From positions 30,730,511-30,794,510 of the forward strand of contig NC_049981.1 in assembly GCF_000003815.2 (NCBI RefSeq): DNA of 64,000 nucleotides, in the 5' to 3' direction. Position numbers and translations under genes: made by a program. The stretch is from Branchiostoma floridae (lineage: Eukaryota > Chordata > Leptocardii > Amphioxiformes > Branchiostomatidae). The notes under the pieces were generated by a model. That model had not been told where the DNA came from. It ran no database searches and saw nothing but the letters and a program-made list of their open reading frames with translations. Positions 33,831-45,700 of the stretch are shown here, one piece after another. Within the stretch, counting starts at the first letter, position 1; every line of letters starts with the position of its first letter.

Positions 33831-34677
33831 TGAGCAGATCTGACTGTCTATATTTGTTGGTTTGAATGTTACAAATCTCTAGTTTTTATTATGTTATTAT
33901 ATATTTTATATCATCATCGTTGAATAATGTAGTATCAACATATTCTAACATGGTTTGAAATGAATAGATAAAATATGGAAACATGAAGTTAAAATGGTAA
34001 TGTGTGAACAAGAATTTTGCCAATGAGAAAAATCTGCAACATATCCAACTTTGCAACATGAACGTAACTTGTTACATCCTGCATTGCCACGCCATTATGC
34101 CCCATTATGCCCCATCACACTTTGTACATCACTTTTCATTAATGCCAAACACTTCATCTCAGCAAGAAATTTCATGTGTGTAGAGCAAATAATAATCCAA
34201 TTTGCGACAATTTGTGGCAATGTCCCAGGATACATTATGTTGCGATACAAGTATTTCCTCCTAATGGTGTGGAACATTCGCTACTTTGACTTCCATTTTG
34301 TCCTTGCTATTTTTTTTTCCAAACTGCTTGTCTAAGACTTCGCAAAACTCTTAACTCAAAGGAAATGAATAAAGGTGAATTGAGGAATAAAAAGGGGATT
34401 TCAGAGTAGGTCAAAAGAATTCACCCTCAAAGCAGTGGTTAGGCTCCAGCTTGTTTTGTATGTCATTTTTAGCCCTGTTAATTTCTACTTGGCTGGTGGC
34501 CAAAAAAAGACAAAATAGAAAGCCTGTAAAAAGGTCTTAAATGTCCAAAACAAGTTGAAGTCCAACCTCTACTTGGAGGTAAAAAATATGTTGTGATTTG
34601 TTGTGTGCTTGGAGATCAGTTACAACACCATGAGACTCCTGTTGACAGCCGTTCACCCGACCCCACATTTATACTTG

Positions 34678-34893
34678 CCACATTTTCTGCCACATTGTCC
34701 CAGGGTTGACAGCCTAACTGTTACATGTAGCTATTGCCACAGGAAAATCAATCTCCAAGCAGAAGTTTGGATGGAAAATTGTAACTTCCTACATTTTCTG
34801 CCACATTGTCACAGGGTTGACAGGCTTACTGTTGTTACACACTACAGCTTTTGTATATCTCCGAGCAGAAGTTTGGACGGAAAATTTTAACTT
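34678..34893. repeat. tandem duplication, about 107-bp unit
   Basis: Two units each contain ACATTTTCTGCCACATTGTC-CAGGGTTGACAG, then CTGTT, then an ATCTCC-AGCAGAAGTTTGGA motif and GGAAAATT-TAACTT. The AATCTCC motif (34750, 34857) is therefore part of the duplicated unit here. Confidence 0.8.
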
Positions 34894-35689
34894 TTTCTCC
34901 ATCTACCAGTTCTTTGGTTTTCTTTTCTGGGTATCACCATTGTGTGTCGGAATCTGACCGTTTTTCCATCCATCCATCTGCTCGGAGCTGGTGGAATCGC
35001 TACACCCCCATGATCACCATCCAGCCGCCCTCATTACTTTGCAACACTGAAGTAGCAGAATCCATCAATGTGGCAACATGGCAGGTTTGGCCCAATCCCT
35101 GCGGAGCTCGCGAATAAATCCACGTCGCTCGCCTGACACTGACAATAAAGATGTTTGTTTGGAAAAACAGGGAGGCAATGACACATGTGTCGAGCATCAT
35201 TTTTCTGATGTCTGATAGGTCATTTGCAACAAAAGTTAGTTGCAAATGTGTAGCAAATCAGAATGGCGGACACTTTTCCGGTGAGACTGTGACGACCAAT
35301 AAGTTTTTTTGTATTTGATACATGTGTAACTATTAGTGCTAAATTAGAACTTTGGTTTACCCTCCTTGGTTTAGCCAGGGAGCTTTATTTATTTCAGCTT
35401 GGTTTGGCTAAGATACTGTGTAAGAACCAAGAAGTATGAAATGAATGAAAGTTTTCATTTTCGATCTATTTTTCGAGAACAGAAAGTGTGCCCCCCTCCC
35501 AAAACAAAAGTCGTTTTCTACTTCCACCCCGAACCCAAGACGATCCCTCCTTGCTCTCTGTGGAAGCGGTGGCGAAAAAGGGCCGCTCGCTCGTATTTTC
35601 CTAACATTTGCAACTCAAAAGGGACAAACAATACGGCAAAATCAACATTTACCTGCGTCCTTCCATGGCGCCCCTCGCGCCGCCGCAGG

Positions 35690-35900
35690 GCGCGCTAATC
35701 GGTTTTTAATTTGTTGAGTCAGCGTGACCAATCGGGAGTGACATTTGGCCCAAACGACCAATCAGCGCGCGGGAAGTGCTTGTAATTAGACCTGTCATCG
35801 GGACGTCATAGGCCACGCCCCCTTGCATAGTTTTAGTCCAATCAGGTGGAACCAGAGAAAACAATCAGTGGGGACCGTGCAATATGTATGGCGTATCGGC
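35690..35900 (+). promoter_or_regulatory. CCAAT-rich promoter-like region
   Basis: Three CCAAT boxes in the same orientation (35728-35732, 35758-35762, 35838-35842) each sit in a good NF-Y context (GACCAATC, GACCAATCAG, TCCAATCAGG); the first two are 30 bp apart. Also present are TTGAGTCAGC (AP-1/Maf-like, about 35714), GGACGTCAT (CRE-like, 35801-35809) and CCACGCCCCC (Sp/KLF-like, about 35813). GC content rises and transposons are absent. It lies about 1.5 kb upstream of the signal-peptide exon on the same strand, so it may be the promoter or an upstream element of that gene. No TSS can be fixed. Confidence 0.5.
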
Positions 35901-36138
35901 GGGGGGATCGTGAACACAAACAGACGGAAGTGATTTTGTAGCCCGCTCCTTGCGTTCTCCTTTTTATACTTTACAGTTTTACTCTCGTTGCATTCTCTTA
36001 TTTTGTTGTTACCACGTTTATCAATGATCAGAAAATGTAAGGAACCTTAGATCTTCAAGGCCGGCTCTAATGATGGAACAAAAAGGGGAAATATGGGGTC
36101 GCTGATTGTCTTTGAGGCTACGTTTATTTTTACTAGAC

Positions 36139-36195
36139 TCTTGCAAATGAAATAAATCTACTACTACTACTACTAGATTTATTTCATTTGCAAGA
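36139..36195. repeat. perfect 22-bp inverted repeat around a CTA microsatellite
   Basis: Arms 36139-36160 and 36174-36195 are exact reverse complements. The 13-bp loop is CTACTACTACTAC. The arm sequence ATGAAATAAATCTACTAC resembles the end of a LINE with a CTA-type tail, so this may be two retroelement tails joined tail to tail. Confidence 0.85.
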
Positions 36196-37358
36196 AGGCA
36201 ATCCACACGGTCTACAACATTGCCACCACAACTGATGCACGCTGCCTTTGTAGTTTTATTTCAATATTTGTTTGCTTGTTGTTTTTTGCTTGCTTAACTT
36301 TGCTAGCTTGTTTTAACATAATTTGAACCAGCTCAACTTTATAAACAGATTGTCCAATTTTGAACATGAAAGAAAACATTAAAAGGAGCTTTTCGCTTGC
36401 CAAAGAACTAATGCACCTGTAACTGTGGATGTAGAAATGGACTGTGTCGAATTCATTTTCCACATCTGATCTATGGGCTATCTACATCTATCTGATCTTT
36501 TTAGCGCCAAGAACGCTAAAAGGCACATATTTTGACCAAAGCGATGATTTTGCGATCATGTAAAAAAAAATCACAGGATTGCACAATAGTCAAATCAGTT
36601 ACTAAAATAATCTGACGGTAAACAAAAAGGATATTTGGCTAAATTTTCTGTTAATGCTTTTAAATCACTGTTTGTTTTCTTTGTTTCGTATCTATAGATT
36701 AGAACCTTCTTGATTACTTCTTCTTCAAAGAACATACCAATCATATTGCTTTTTATTTACTATTATATATTTTGTATATATATATTGATCTAACTTATGC
36801 TACAATGATCTACTGAAATAAACTTGCGAGAATCTTCGGTGTTTGTAGTTCGGTGATTTGGATTCAGACAAGGAAAAGTCAAGAAGACTTGAAGGACCCT
36901 CATTAACATCACAAGCGGGCCGCCCCTAACTTGAAGTGCCACATGGGGAAGGGACATTCCTCAAAGAAAACAGCGGTTTCGCGACGCCCCGGCGTCACAC
37001 AATGTTATCAGGCGGAAGCCGGTGCAATTAATTGTGGGCGCCTTGAAACCGGCGGCGCAATCCGACAAAGCCCAGGTCCAGCTCGAAGTGGAGGTTTTTC
37101 GGGCATGTAAACACACGGCATTCCAGTGAGTGAGCCCACGGCGCCGACTGCCTGCGATGTCCGGGACACTTCTCTGGTCCAGCGATGCAATCAGACGGTA
37201 CTAGACAGTACGGGAACTGCCACAACCTCCAGGATTGCCACACGGATTGCTACAGTGCTCGCAGCGCGGGAGCAAGGCGCTGAGAGCCACCGGAAGAGTT
37301 GGTGGGCCCGGTCGGTACGGTGTGTTCCCGTCGTCGGCGTGCCGGATTCAAACTTTGC

Positions 37359-37473
37359 ATGGGGTTTTCAACATCAGTCAAGCGGTGTGGCAAGATGTTG
37401 CGGTCGGGAGTCGAGGCGGGACTGTTCGTCGCTTTGCTATCCACGTTGTCCATCGTGACCACTGCGGCTCAAG
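37359..37473 (+). CDS. first coding exon of a secreted or membrane protein (signal peptide)
   Basis: An open frame starts at ATG 37359 (next in-frame ATG 37395) after an in-frame TGA at 37281-37283, so no earlier start exists in this exon. From the second ATG it encodes a short basic start (MLRSG) and a hydrophobic core, GLFVALLSTLSIVTTAA, followed by Q, a textbook secretory signal peptide with small residues before the likely cleavage site. The frame ends at CAAG|GTACGTG, a strong splice donor at 37473/37474, leaving a phase-1 intron, as is common after signal-peptide exons of extracellular multidomain proteins. The surroundings (36900-38100) are GC- and CpG-rich. No downstream exon was recognised before 64 kb, so the gene cannot be named. 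An ATG choice between 37359 and 37395 is unresolved; 37395 gives the more typical signal. Confidence 0.6.
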
Positions 37474-40061
37474 GTACGTGTGTGTAGCCAATTTGTGACG
37501 CTGTAATAGAGAAAAGCCAACTGTAGCGAGCGGCGGGCCGTGTAGCAACACGGTGTGACAAATGCGTGGCGGCCCGTCCCACCACGGGATCCCGTACCCA
37601 CACGTGTTGGTGTCGTACGCTGCACAACACTGAGTTTCACCTACAAAACACTACACTTCTCCTTACTATATAACGTCTTCAACGCAACGCTCCGCAACAT
37701 CCGTATATTTACTGTGTGTTTAAGGTGAAGAGCTAGGTTGGTATCACAACAAAACGATTATTCCTTGCCCTACTTTCGGCGCCCTGAACAGATTAAAACG
37801 CGATGTGTAGGGAAGGTGATTTGGCGGTGGTCTCGCAAAAATCGAAGCCAGGGCTGATGGTAGAAAATGAACCCGGGGAAAATTGGGCCCTGGCCCCGAG
37901 TGAATAATGGGGCGATCAGCGGCCGGGGAAGCTGTCCACACGACCGGAAAGGTGGGGAAAACGAGACCGCAGCGTCTCCACCGACAAGTCGAGCGTTCAG
38001 GCCGACTATCACCGGTCGAGAGGCTGAAATTCTAGCCGCTCGCTAAAGGCGGTGTTGCCTTACCGAAACGTTTTAGTCGCCGGGACAGGTCGCTCGCTGG
38101 GTACGTCTCTCTTTGTGGCTCGGTATATTCACCTAAACCCACGGATTTACAGATACCAAGGCGAAATGGTTAAATATTCATTTTGTGAACATACAGGTCA
38201 TAACAAATGTGTGACTGAATAAGTTGTTGGTCTCTTTATTGAGTTCAAGTTTTAGGTGAGTTAATAGCTTTTCAAGTAAAGGCCTTTTTTTTCTGTGGCG
38301 TGCGTTTGGGTTGGCGAAGTCGTAGACAACTTGTGGTTCAAAAGGGCGAGGAGAATGAACTGAAATCGGTGAAAATATGGGCATCCTTTTCTCTTCACGG
38401 GTGTTTGTTTCTTTTTTACTACATTATGAGTTCAAACAGATTGATGGCAAAGTTTGTACGGGCCTTGCCGGGACTTTGGGTTGGACGGATTAACATTTCT
38501 CGGTTGGCGTAAAGTGGGGGAATCGGGCACAAAAGTTGTGCGGCCTAGGTGTATTTGAGGAGAGATTTGAGCGACAAAGAACTTCCATGGTTGGCTATTT
38601 AGCTGTGTTTGCGTCGCTAAACTCCGTTTTTTAATGACTTGTAAAAAAGTACGTTACTGATAAGGTAGGATAAGGGAGTCAGGTCTCCGTTGGTGGCGCC
38701 AGGTCCTACTGTAATGCAGATGATGGTTGTTTTAGAGAACAATTACGGACAAAAAAAGGGACAAAAACACCCGTCCTTATCCGTACTGGCGCGGGACGTA
38801 TCGGTATAATTGCCACACTGCTTTAAAAAAATAGTTTATGCTTTATCTAAATGTTTCTTGCGATAAGGGTACATTTTTTAGACGCGTCGCCTTTGAGGAA
38901 TAGTACGTGTAGTTCCCAAGGCGGTCCTAGACCACCACAAGATTGTCTCGGCGTCTTACCTTTCTTGTAGGTTTTCAGATGTAGCAAACTTGTCGCTACA
39001 AGTCGGTACGTTGTTGCCAAATGTGTAGCAAATCGGCCTGACTCCGGAAAGTTATTTTTTGCAACAAGTCGCGAGTGGGTTTGCTTTACGTGAGGAATGC
39101 CCGTTCGGGGGTGCCTAGCGTTTGTTTGCGCGGCCCCGGCTTCGGGAAAGTGCTAATTGGTCCCGCCGACAGCTTAGCACACAGGAACACAAAAAACTCA
39201 AACAACCACCGGCAGACGTCTTTTCTCCGGCTACCCCAGACACAAAAATTATCTCTTCCCACCTAAATGGAAAATATCGCACAAAGCTGTGATTTAGATT
39301 TTCGGTTTGGCGCTAAGAAGCGGGCTTAAAGCCTATTTTTAATAATACAAACCCACTGTAATTTAGGCCATTGCTATGCACATCCGTGCGTTATAAAATG
39401 AATGCTGAATGCATTATTTCTCTTAGCACGTATTGCATAGATTCTTTAATTCATTTAATAATTGGAAAGCAACAAATATGCAAAGATAAGATTTTCTTTT
39501 GGGAATTCTTAAACAGCTTTGTTTAATTGATTTTAATGACTGCTTGCATTCTTGTACACCCATGCCAGTAGCTTTGTTATCGGCCAACATCCTCTTTTAA
39601 TTTCGGATGTAGAATCGTCCAGATCGGAAAAAAATGGAAATTAGAAAAGGAGTTGTTATGATTCCCTGGTGCAACATTTTGCCTATTTTTGGTTTGGTTC
39701 ATTCGATGCCGGTGCCTGATAGACATGAGGAGAGTCCCCACCTGTGCGACAGAGCTGAGGGTAATGAATTTTTGATGAAGATGCCTTCACAGAGAGCATT
39801 CGGGAAGATGACAAGAACACAAAGCCATGCGGGGTGGTAGAAAGCATTACACGACAACATTCTGGCAGAGAAGAATTATGCGCAGCTTAAACGATTAAGA
39901 ATTCGACTGTCTGCTGGCAGCGTAACCTCTAAAGTCGTAATCTAGAATTCTTTTGAAGATACCTGTACCCTAGATATGTCATTTTGCACTTGTCCATCTT
40001 GATATAAGCTGTGTATTTTTAATCTGGAATGAACCCAAGAGCTGTAACAGCATTTGAATCG
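37474..40061. other. probable start of a large first intron
   Basis: GC-rich just after the exon, then ordinary AT-rich sequence. No exon, RNA gene or transposon end was recognised. Confidence 0.35.
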
Positions 40062-40066
40062 TATCA

Positions 40067-40427
40067 CAGGGCTCGAAATACTGGGTGCATGTGCACCCAG
40101 GTGCACCCAAAATTGAAACTGTGCACCCAATTTTTTTCAGTGGGTGCACAGGGTGCACCCAAATATTTTCTTAGGTTTATGTATGGAAAGATACCAAGTA
40201 TACTAGTAAACATCATATTCTTGACAGCTAAGTGTTAGAAAGATAATAAAATGTCTGTCATGTTACTTGTTTAAGAATTTGATAGCTTGTATCTAAGTTT
40301 TGTTATTACTTGTTTTTTGACATTCTACATAAATTTAAGTGGTGCACCCAAAAATTTCTTGGTGCACCCAATTTCTTAAGCTGGGTGCACCAGTGCACCT
40401 AATCCCAAAAATGAATTTCGAGCCCTG
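40067..40427. mobile_element. MITE with CTCGAAATA ends, perfect 5-bp duplication TATCA
   Basis: Starts CAGGGCTCGAAATACTGGGTGCA and ends AATTTCGAGCCCTG. It is flanked by TATCA at 40062-40066 and 40428-40432. About nine copies of GTGCACC or its complement GGTGCAC cluster in the two subterminal regions. It is 361 bp and non-coding. The ends are hAT-like but the duplication is 5 bp. Confidence 0.88.
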
Positions 40428-40623
40428 TATCAGGACGGGGTATATCATTTTCTGTGTTGTTTCTAAATTCAAAACATCCGTTAGCGCTTGCCTATCTGGG
40501 TACTGTGTGCTTTGCCCGGACCTCCCACTGTAAATTGTGAAACGCAATCTGCAACGCCGGGACCTTACACTTGTACGGGCACCTTACGGTTCTTTGACCC
40601 CCGACCTTTTGTATCGTGGTGTC

Positions 40624-40638
40624 GGCGGGGGGGGGGGG
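40624..40638. repeat. poly-G tract
   Basis: Uninterrupted G run following GGTGTCGGC. Confidence 0.7.
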
Positions 40639-41452
40639 TGCCTTTATGATTGGGACGTTATGTGCTCGCTAAATTAGAGGCTGGGATGAAATCATATGCT
40701 AATTTTTCCACTCGCATGAGGCGTTTTATTCCACCTTTGAAGCTCCACTTTCCCAGGTTTACTATTAAGCCCTCACTTAGTGTACGGGAGTGTGTTCTAT
40801 AGGAACCTGGGATGGTTGCTTAGTTGCCCGTGCTTCCGATCGAAGTGGCGATTCACATTTCCCCGTTCTTATCGCAACACGGTGCGGGGGCCAGAAATGA
40901 ATTTCTGGCTGGTTGGGCTATTTGGGGAGCACTCTGCCCATTTTAGGTATTCTTTATCATATTTATAGGGCTGTATTGGGGCCATAGCTCATTATACACA
41001 TGGCTTCAATATTGATTTTGTTGCTAGTGTAGCGGATCAAGATGCGGCGGAAACGCCACACGTGTGGCAAGTCATCTTGCTTCTTTTGGATGATATCATA
41101 GACTAGGGATCAGTGAAATACCAAGTGGCTTTGAAAATGTAGAAAGCTATTTTTCAAATTTTTGTCACATTTCCAGTAAGAATGGAATTCTTTGACTGAA
41201 AATGTTACATTTTTACATTCCTTTTTGATGTTTTCCTTTCGTTTTTTTCATCTACCCGTGATGCTCATTTGGTTCATGAAGTCAGCAAGTGGCTTCCAAG
41301 CGTAGGCTCCATTCCCAGGCATCTGGCAGATGCGGGATATGCTCATATCTATTTGATTTGACTCAAATCAAAAGCATAGATCACTGTCAAAAATTGCGAG
41401 GACTCGCATGCTTGGTTACTCACCCTGACATGTATATGGTCCTCGTGGACAA

Positions 41453-41760
41453 GATAGATCAAAACAGATAGAGCATTTACCAGCCAAAAATACATAATGT
41501 TCAGAGTTCCGATTGCTAATTTTTTCTGAAAGTGGAAATTTAGAATTGTTTTTTATTTGCTTAGAAGGTTTGCTATGCTTTGTAGGTAGGTAGGTAGGAT
41601 ATAAAATAGATCAAAACAGATAGAGCATTTACCAGCCCAAAAATACAAAATTTTCAGAATTTTCAATTGCTAATTTTTTCTGAAAATGTTTGTTATTGCC
41701 TCAGCAGGTTTTCTATTACTTTTAAATTCTATGCTTTGAAGGAAGGTAGGGAGGTAGGAC
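41453..41760. repeat. tandem duplication, 152-bp unit
   Basis: TAGATCAAAACAGATAGAGCATTTACCAGCC begins both units (41455 and 41607). Both contain ATTGCTAATTTTTTCTGAAA and end in a short GGTAG tract. Confidence 0.85.
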
Positions 41761-43247
41761 AGGGGTTGGGAATGAATGTGGAGTTATTCCCCATGAGGAA
41801 AGGGACTCCAGCAAGATACTGACACCCATATTCCACCAGTCTGATCACGACTGCTCCTCCGGGAAAACCTGATTCAAATGTCGGGTATGCTTGTCATCTG
41901 CTGGAATTAGGAAATAGCGGAAGAAAAATGTCCCCGGGATGGTGGGATGGTCGGCGTGGGAGCGGATATTACATGGGACGGTTGTGAGAGATTCTGCGCC
42001 GTTGTTGATTTTGACGGTTGATCGTTTCTCATAATGTGCCAGCCGTTATGGATAAGTTAATGCCTAGCAGAAAAATGATTTAGCTGCAATCTATAGGGAT
42101 TAAATGACGGCAAGCTGGTATTCAAAAACCAACACAAAGGTTGTCTTTTAATGTTTATCCTGCGACATAGTGTTTACAACAATGAAACAAAATCTGGTGG
42201 AGGCAGTATGCATGATATTTTACGTTTTGTGGGTTTTGTTATTGCATTAGGTAAAGCTGCATTATGCTCCCACCATCTCATGGGATCCTTCAACTGATGG
42301 AAATAGGGAATTTAAAGTATACATTTGGGGTTTGCAAAAAAAGACGTTATTATTCTGGAAATCATCCATATTCATAACCTTCTGTCTGGTAGCGTTGTGG
42401 CAGGTGGCATTATGTAGGCATCAAGATGCAGAAATCTCCGAAATTGAATTATCCCGATACAATCTCTAAATCGATGGCCCCTCTGTTTGCAAAGTGTTTT
42501 AGTTTGGATGTAATTGCTGGTAGAATTGCAGATGCAATGCCAGTCAGTTCAGATTATTTGGAAAGGTGATTTCCACAAGTCCAAGGATACAGAGTTTGGG
42601 GTTCTGTATTTATAAGGGCAGAAATTTTGAGATGTTTGCTTTGGTGTTGCCAAATCGAAAGTGACATTTGTTTCGTTCAGTCGCTTTAGTTCTGTAAAGG
42701 ACTAGGAGTCCTTGGTAGGTGAAAACTCAAACTTTATTATGTTATGTCATGTGTGTATCAAGCATTGAGAAAGCCGCTCTGTGTACATGTAGTTCTCAGG
42801 TTTAGTGTCCTCATTGGCAAGTTGACTTGAATAATCTTTGTCCTACGTTCTATGATTTGCATAATTCAAAGTTTTTTGTTCTTTATTAAGCATTTGGCTA
42901 GATGTAAGTCATAATATAGCAATTTTGGATAGTTTTGTGGATCAATTTTTGTGTTTCTGGCTTGCTAGAATTCTCATTGTCAGATTTTTTATGTATTCTC
43001 CAAGTTTGTGACAGATTGAAGACCGTGTCTTTGTTTCCCCAAAGTTCGGCAGGGGTGGCTTCGTTTGTGGACATGTTTGTGTTGGTGTTCACTGCCTGGT
43101 GTTGTGGGTCACGGAGGAAAAAACAAACCTCTGCGGAGACCTGCCACCAGGCATGCGAGGCAGGGATGGAGGGGGAGGGGGGTCTCTTTCAACCTGCCAT
43201 GTGGTTAATGGTGGAGCTTTTATGCCCAAAGCACCTGTTTCTTCCTG

Positions 43248-43350
43248 GTAGACCCCTTCCCCTTGTTGTGTATGGACCCCTGCTTTCACCCATTGTCCGT
43301 AGACCCCTTTCTCTTGTTGTGTATGGACCCCTGCTTCCCCCCATTGTCCT
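43248..43350. repeat. 51-bp tandem duplication
   Basis: GTAGACCCCTT-CTTGTTGTGTATGGACCCCTGCTT-C-CCCATTGTCC is repeated head to tail at 43248 and 43299. The open frame crossing it has no domain. Confidence 0.85.
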
Positions 43351-43790
43351 TGCTGTCACCACACAGTATAGCTTGATTTGTCAATGCCATTGTATGTAGA
43401 ACTTTCCCTTTACCCAATGTTTTTTTTTTCTTCAATGCTTTGTGTCTGTTTTCTGGTTTTAGGCTCTCCTTTTTTGTTGTAACTGTTGATATGTAAGTTG
43501 CTGCACTTTGCATTGGTAGGGCAAATCTCTGTTGAATGAGTTCACTTGTGTATGTATTGTATATATCTTACTTTCTCCATTGTTTACTGTATAAACACAC
43601 TACAACTTGATTCTATAAAAGCTATACTACCTTCCTGATCTGCTATGTACTTACCTCTAGTTGTTTTTTATAATTTTTTTTTGGCTGTAGTATTTTTTTG
43701 ATTTCTATTTCTTCTTCCCATTTTACAACAGTTGTTATCATCATGATTGCTCAGTATTTCCAGACCATCGTATATGCATGCAGTGTTTGT

Positions 43791-43960
43791 CCCCCATGAA
43801 ACATTCATGGCGATGACTTCACCCTTGCCGGCCAGATTGGATTTGCGCCTCAGTAATTAAATTATTTAGAGTCCGATGGCCGGCAGCAATACCAGGAAAT
43901 CAATCCGAAAAGCCCCATTCTAATCGGACGTCCTAATTCGAGGGTTGGGTTGGCATTGTC
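43791..43960. promoter_or_regulatory. candidate conserved non-coding block
   Basis: A repeat-free stretch with CAGTAATTAAATTATTT (about 43851) between inverted GCCGGCCA (43827-43834) and TGGCCGGC (43877-43884). No coding potential. Suggested only by composition and motif symmetry. Confidence 0.2.
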
Positions 43961-43974
43961 GCGGGCACACACCC

Positions 43975-44305
43975 CAGGGTTGGTTGGACAAGTCCACTAG
44001 CCCTATTGTTCAGGGCAAGTGAACGTGTTGATCGGGCAAGTGCATGACCTAGCCCGATCAGACAAGTAAGATTTTTCCGTTGGCTGAGTGAGATTTGATA
44101 TACTTGTTACTCACAGTCATGACATCCAAGCATTGGTCGACATAGAAAAATATAGGGGCAATGATAAGAATTGCTGGAAGTGAAGCATATAACAGTGACA
44201 TTTGAATTTGGGGCAAGTGAAAAGTTGGTTGAGGTTAGGGCAAGTAAATTTTTTATGTGCTAGCCCAATAGGACAAGTAGGTTTTAGAAAACTTGTCCAA
44301 CCCTG
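43975..44305. mobile_element. MITE family D, copy 3 (inverted), 5-bp duplication CACCC
   Basis: Starts CAGGGTTGGTTGGACAAGT (with a small duplication in the left end) and ends ACTTGTCCAACCCTG. It is flanked by CACCC at 43970-43974 and 44306-44310. Subterminal GGGCAAGT motifs recur. The interior is the reverse complement of the 22039 copy in phrases such as CATTGGTCGACA and CTTGTTACTCACAGTCATGA. Confidence 0.82.
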
Positions 44306-44310
44306 CACCC

Positions 44311-45700
44311 TGCCCACCATGCCCCTGACCCATACTGGGGTCCCATTGTTCCGGGATGCTTGTTTTCCGCTGGCCTACATACGCTCTCGAGCGCTCTGAA
44401 TGCGTGGCGGCCGCGGCCGTGAAATTGAGAGAGCCGTGTCATTGTTGTGGGATTATGTGCGGGAGAATAGGAAAGTCTAACGTCAATACAAGCGATCACT
44501 TATCCCATCGGTGGAAAGGCAAAGAGCAAGAACTTGTCCCACTCTTTTTTTACTCTGACCTGACCACACTGTGACCACTTTTTAAAACAAGAAATGGCCA
44601 AAAGCTTCTTTCAATTGTTATGTTGCAATATACCAGCGGACAAAGACTTGCATAGCTTGTATTGTAAGGCAGTCAGTCCCTTTTGGATCTTTACACATAA
44701 TTAGGTAATTGTGAAGAGTTATAACTGCGTTAGGGAGTTTGCAACTATTACCCTAGCTAAGAAATAGCAAGACAAATTCAGAGAGGTTGCCAGGTTCTTT
44801 GTCGTTAAACTAAAGAAAAAGATGGCAGTTAGTTGACACCTTGTTACCTTTTTTCAGTGCTTTTTTAGCCCAATTTTTGTAGACATTTCTGAAGTGTGGG
44901 ACTTGCACCAGTGCATGTGTGTTTGTGCTCTATCTACGTGTTTTTCTCTCGCCCTACGAGTTACCGATCTGTTGTTTCTGCTGTAGGGGTCCCCACTCCA
45001 CTCCACTCCACTCAAAGAAATCGGACCCAGTTGTTTTGTGGACGTTAAATGGTTTGAATCGTTTCACTTTCCCTGCCTTTGAGAACAAAACTCAGGCCGT
45101 ACGAAGACTACGGTTTCTACGGCCGTGTTTTTCTCTGGCAGGCAAACTGAACTGTTTGGGGTAGGAGAGTCTCTTCCTGCCCTCCTGAAGTGAGGGTACT
45201 TGTCCCTGTGAAAGGGCGATGTTTGCTCAGTGTGCTGGCTTGTTTTCGGAGCGGGCCCCTCTCGAGCGTCCTGCAAACACAGGCGCTGGCGGCGGGCCTT
45301 TCTGGAAGCGGGCGGCCCTCGAGCAGGCTTTCTAGCGGTGCTTCCTGTCGGCTATCAGGTGCCATTAGCGCGGTGACATCGGAGAATGGGCAGAGCACTC
45401 TCTGACAGATCCTGACGTTTGTGGTGATAACAGGGCTGGGACAGAAAATATAGTTGTTTTCTTGGTGACTTCTTGCACTCCCTGTGACCTAACCCTTTCA
45501 TGTAGCATCGTTTTTTCTGAATCAGAAACTGCGGAATGTTGATCTGACAGTTCCTAATGTTGTCTTGCAAGTGCAAGATAAAAAATTGTTGCCAAAATTC
45601 GTTGTTTGTTTTCTTTAGTTCAAAGACCTTACACCAAGTAATGTTATACTTTTGCATGACATTAGTTTTTTGTATCAGAAAAGGAAGAAACGCTATTCAG
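44311..45700. other. non-coding stretch with a GC-rich patch
   Basis: Tandem CCACT units sit at about 44995-45012, and a GC-rich patch (about 45235-45400) has several short open frames on both strands and no recognisable domain. No splice-bounded exon could be supported. Confidence 0.3.

Noticed and set aside
42935-43399. 154-codon plus-strand open frame
   Set aside because: It includes the 51-bp tandem duplication, and no family resemblance or splice context was seen.
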